Source: Candidula unifasciata | Taxonomy: Eukaryota; Mollusca; Gastropoda; Stylommatophora; Geomitridae | Length of the DNA: 64,000 bases | Assembly (NCBI GenBank): GCA_905116865.2 | Contig: CAJHNH020005011.1 | Span: 124,001 to 188,000 of the forward strand | Direction: 5' to 3' | Shown here: positions 60,801 through 64,000 of the stretch, piece after piece | Layout of the letters: every line of letters starts with the position of its first letter | Numbering within the stretch: position 1 is the stretch's first letter | Translations under genes and position numbers: made by a program | Notes under the pieces: generated by a model | Told to the model about the DNA's origin: nothing | The model's input: the letters and a program-made list of their open reading frames with translations, nothing else | Database searches by the model: none

Positions 60801-63800
60801 CTAACATATGTAGACACATAAGGCAGTACCTAACATATGTAGACACATAAGGCAGTACCTAACATATGTAGACACATAAGGCAGTACCTAACATATGTAG
60901 ACACATAAGGCAGTACCTAACATATGTAGACACATAAGGCAGTACCTAACATATGTAGACACATAAGGTAGTACCTAACATATGTAGACACATAAGGTAG
61001 TACCTAACATATGTAGACACATAAGGTAGTACCTAACATATGTAGACACATAAGGTAGTACCTAAACATATGTAGACACATAAGACAGTACCTAACATAT
61101 GTAGACACATAAGGCAGTACCTAACATATGTACCTAACATATGTAGACACATAAGGTAGTACCTAACATATGTAGACACATAAGGTAGTACCTAACATAT
61201 GTAGACACATAAGGTAGTACCTAACATATGTAGACACATAAGGTAGTACCTAACATATGTAGACACATAAGGTAGTACCTAACATATGTAGACACATAAG
61301 GCAGTACCTAACATATGTAGACACATAAGGCAGTACCTAACATATGTAGACACATAAGGTAGTACCTAACATATGTAGACACATAAGGCAGTACCTAACA
61401 TATGTAGACACATAAGGCAGTACCTAACATATGTAGACACATAAGGTAGTACCTAACATATGTAGACACATAAGGTAGTACCTAACATATGTAGACACAT
61501 AAGGCAGTACCTAACATATGTAGACACATAAGGTAGTACCTAACATATGTAGACACATAAGGCAGTACCTAACATATGTAGACACATAAGGCAGTACCTA
61601 ACATATGTAGACACATAAGGTAGTACCTAACATATGTAGACACATAAGGCAGTACCTAACATATGTAGTAGACACATAAGGTAGTACCTAACATATGTAG
61701 ACACATAAGGCAGTACCTAACATATGTAGACACATAAGGCAGTACCTAACATATGTAGACACATAAGGCAGTACCTAACATATGTAGACACATAAGGTAG
61801 TACCTAACATATGTAGACACATAAGGTAGTACCTAACATATGTAGACACATAAGGTAGTACCTAACATATGTAGACACATAAGGTAGTACCTAACATATG
61901 TAGACACATAAGGTAGTACCTAACATATGTAGACACATAAGGCAGTACCTAACATATGTAGACACATAAGGCAGTACCTAACATATGTAGACACATAAGG
62001 CAGTACCTAACATATGTAGACACATAAGGTAGTACCTAACATATGTAGACACATAAGGCAGTACCTAACATATGTAGACACATAAGGTAGTACCTAACAT
62101 ATGTAGACACATAAGGTAGTACCTAACATATGTAGACACATAAGGTAGTACCTAACATATGTAGACACATAAGGCAGTACCTAACATATGTAGACACATA
62201 AGGTAGTACCTAACATATGTAGACACATAAGGCAGTACCTAACATATGTAGACACATAAGGTAGTACCTAACATATGTAGACACATAAGGTAGTACCTAA
62301 CATATGTAGACACATAAGGTAGTACCTAACATATGTAGACACATAAGGTAGTACCTAACATATGTAGACACATAAGGCAGTACCCTAACATATGTAGACA
62401 CATAAGGCAGTACCTAACATATGTAGACACATAAGGCAGTACCTAACATATGTAGACACATAAGGTAGTACCTAACATATGTAGACACATAAGGCAGTAC
62501 CTAACATATGTAGACACATAAGGTAGTACCTAACATATGTAGACACATAAGGCAGTACCTAACATATGTAGACACATAAGGTAGTACCTAACATATGTAG
62601 ACACATAAGGTAGTACCTAACATATGTAGACACATAAGGTAGTACCTAACATATGTAGACACATAAGGCAGTACCTAACATATGTAGACACATAAGGTAG
62701 TACCTAACATATGTAGACACATAAGGCAGTACCTAACATATGTAGACACATAAGGCAGTACCTAACATATGTAGACACATAAGGTAGTACCTAACATATG
62801 TAGACACATAAGGCAGTACCTAACATATGTAGACACATAAGGTAGTACATAACATATGTAGACACATAAGGTAGTACCTAACATATGTAGACACATAAGG
62901 TAGTACCTAACATATGTAGACACATAAGGTAGTACCTAACATATGTAGACACATAAGGTAGTACCTAACATATGTAGACACATAAGGTAGTACCTAATAT
63001 ATGTAGACACATAAGGCAGTACCTAACATATGTAGACACATAAGGTAGTACCTAACATATGTAGACACATAAGGTAGTACCTAACATATGTAGACACATA
63101 AGGTAGTACCTAACATATGTAGACACATAAGGCAGTACCTAGCATATGTAGACACATAAGGTAGTACCTAACATATGTAGACACATAAGGTAGTACCTAA
63201 CATATGTAGACACATAAGGTAGTACCTAGCATATGTAGACACATAAGGCAGTACCTAACATATGTAGACACATAAGGCAGTACCTAACATATGTAGACAC
63301 ATAAGGTAGTACCTAACATATGTAGACACATAAGGCAGTACCTAACATATGTAGACACATAAGGTAGTACCTAACATATGTAGACACATAAGGCAGTACC
63401 TAACATATGTAGACACATAAGACAGTACCTAACATATGTAGACACATAAGGTAGTACCTAACATATGTAGACACATAAGGTAGTACCTAACATATGTAGA
63501 CACATAAGGTAGTACCTAACATATGTAGACACATAAGGTAGTACCTAACATATGTAGACACATAAGGTAGTACCTAACATATGTAGACACATAAGGTAGT
63601 ACCTAATATATGTAGACACATAAGGCAGTACCTAACATATGTAGACACATAAGGTAGTACCTAACATATGTAGACACATAAGGCAGTACCTAACATATGT
63701 AGACACATAAGGCAGTACCTAACATATGTAGACACATAAGGCAGTACCTAACATATGTAGACACATAAGATAGTACCTAACATATGTAGACACATAAGGT

Positions 63801-64000
63801 AGTACCTTACATATGTAGACACATAAGGTAGTACCTAACATATGTAGACACATAAGTAGTACTAACATATGTAGACACATAAGATAGTACCTAACATATG
63901 TAGACACATAAGGTAGTACCTTACATATGTAGACACATAAGGTAGTACCTAACATATGTAGACACATAAGGCAGTACCTAACATATGTAGACACATAAGG
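57866..64000. repeat. 29-bp minisatellite, more than 210 copies, open at window end
   Basis: Units of 29 bp read AAGGCAGTACCTAACATATG then TAGACACAT. Almost the only variable site is GGCAG versus GGTAG, so copies fall into two types in an irregular order; rarer types have AGACAG, AGCATATG or AATATATG. A handful of truncated units occur (for example 58563, 60048, 60405, 60700, 61135 and 63858). The array continues past 64000. ACATATGT inside each unit is palindromic. Confidence 0.98.

Noticed and set aside
57866..64000. Centromeric or telomeric satellite
   Set aside because: The unit is not telomere-like and the array begins inside a DAPK1 intron, so an intronic minisatellite is the simpler reading.

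Overview
This is animal genomic DNA, not bacterial. It has multi-kilobase minisatellites, GT-AG introns, LINE and DNA-transposon relics and tRNA-derived SINE-like sequences. The one protein-coding gene I can support is a metazoan death-associated protein kinase, closest to DAPK1. The mix of non-LTR fragments, SINE-like copies and simple repeats would fit a mollusc, perhaps a gastropod, but that assignment is an inference of modest confidence.

Gene content: six consecutive plus-strand exons (35242-35361, 38939-39037, 42629-42727, 45622-45720, 51663-51761, 55980-56078) encode the start of the DAPK1 ankyrin domain. The first has 40 codons and follows the expected kinase/calmodulin-binding part, of which I found no exon here. 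The next five are exactly 99 bp each, one 33-residue ankyrin repeat per exon, all joined in phase 0. The remaining ankyrin repeats and the ROC-COR and death domains should lie beyond 64000, and the kinase exons before position 1 or undetected in the left 35 kb. Everything between the exons is intron.

Left part (1-35241), probably a long intron and/or intergenic DNA: a LINE fragment, then minisatellites with units of 42, 43, 48, 34, 21, 25, 21 (GT-rich), 30/34, 27, 57 and 41 bp, separated by unique stretches with no recognisable gene. The 41-bp array (6.5 kb) ends about 90 bp before the first DAPK1 exon.

Right part (35242-64000): every DAPK1 intron carries its own minisatellite(s). Units are about 23 bp; 22+23 bp and 43 bp; tetranucleotide, 31 and 46 bp; 49, 48, 52 and 28 bp; and 56, 28 and 29 bp. 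The third intron has only transposon relics. Mobile elements are nested in these introns: a LINE end encoding a zinc finger, a short retroposon with 17-bp target duplications, a hAT-like element containing a LINE fragment, and a piggyBac-like element inserted at TTAA inside the 46-bp array and itself carrying a SINE. By my tally about 41 kb of the 64 kb is tandem repeat.

I see no new enzymatic or defence system. The most interesting observations concern splicing: the exon-6 donor site with its exon end is duplicated in seven tandem 56-bp copies, followed by an array of acceptor-like sequences, and the exon-6 acceptor lies at the edge of a 28-bp minisatellite. Long open frames inside the arrays are artefacts of repetition and are not annotated as genes.
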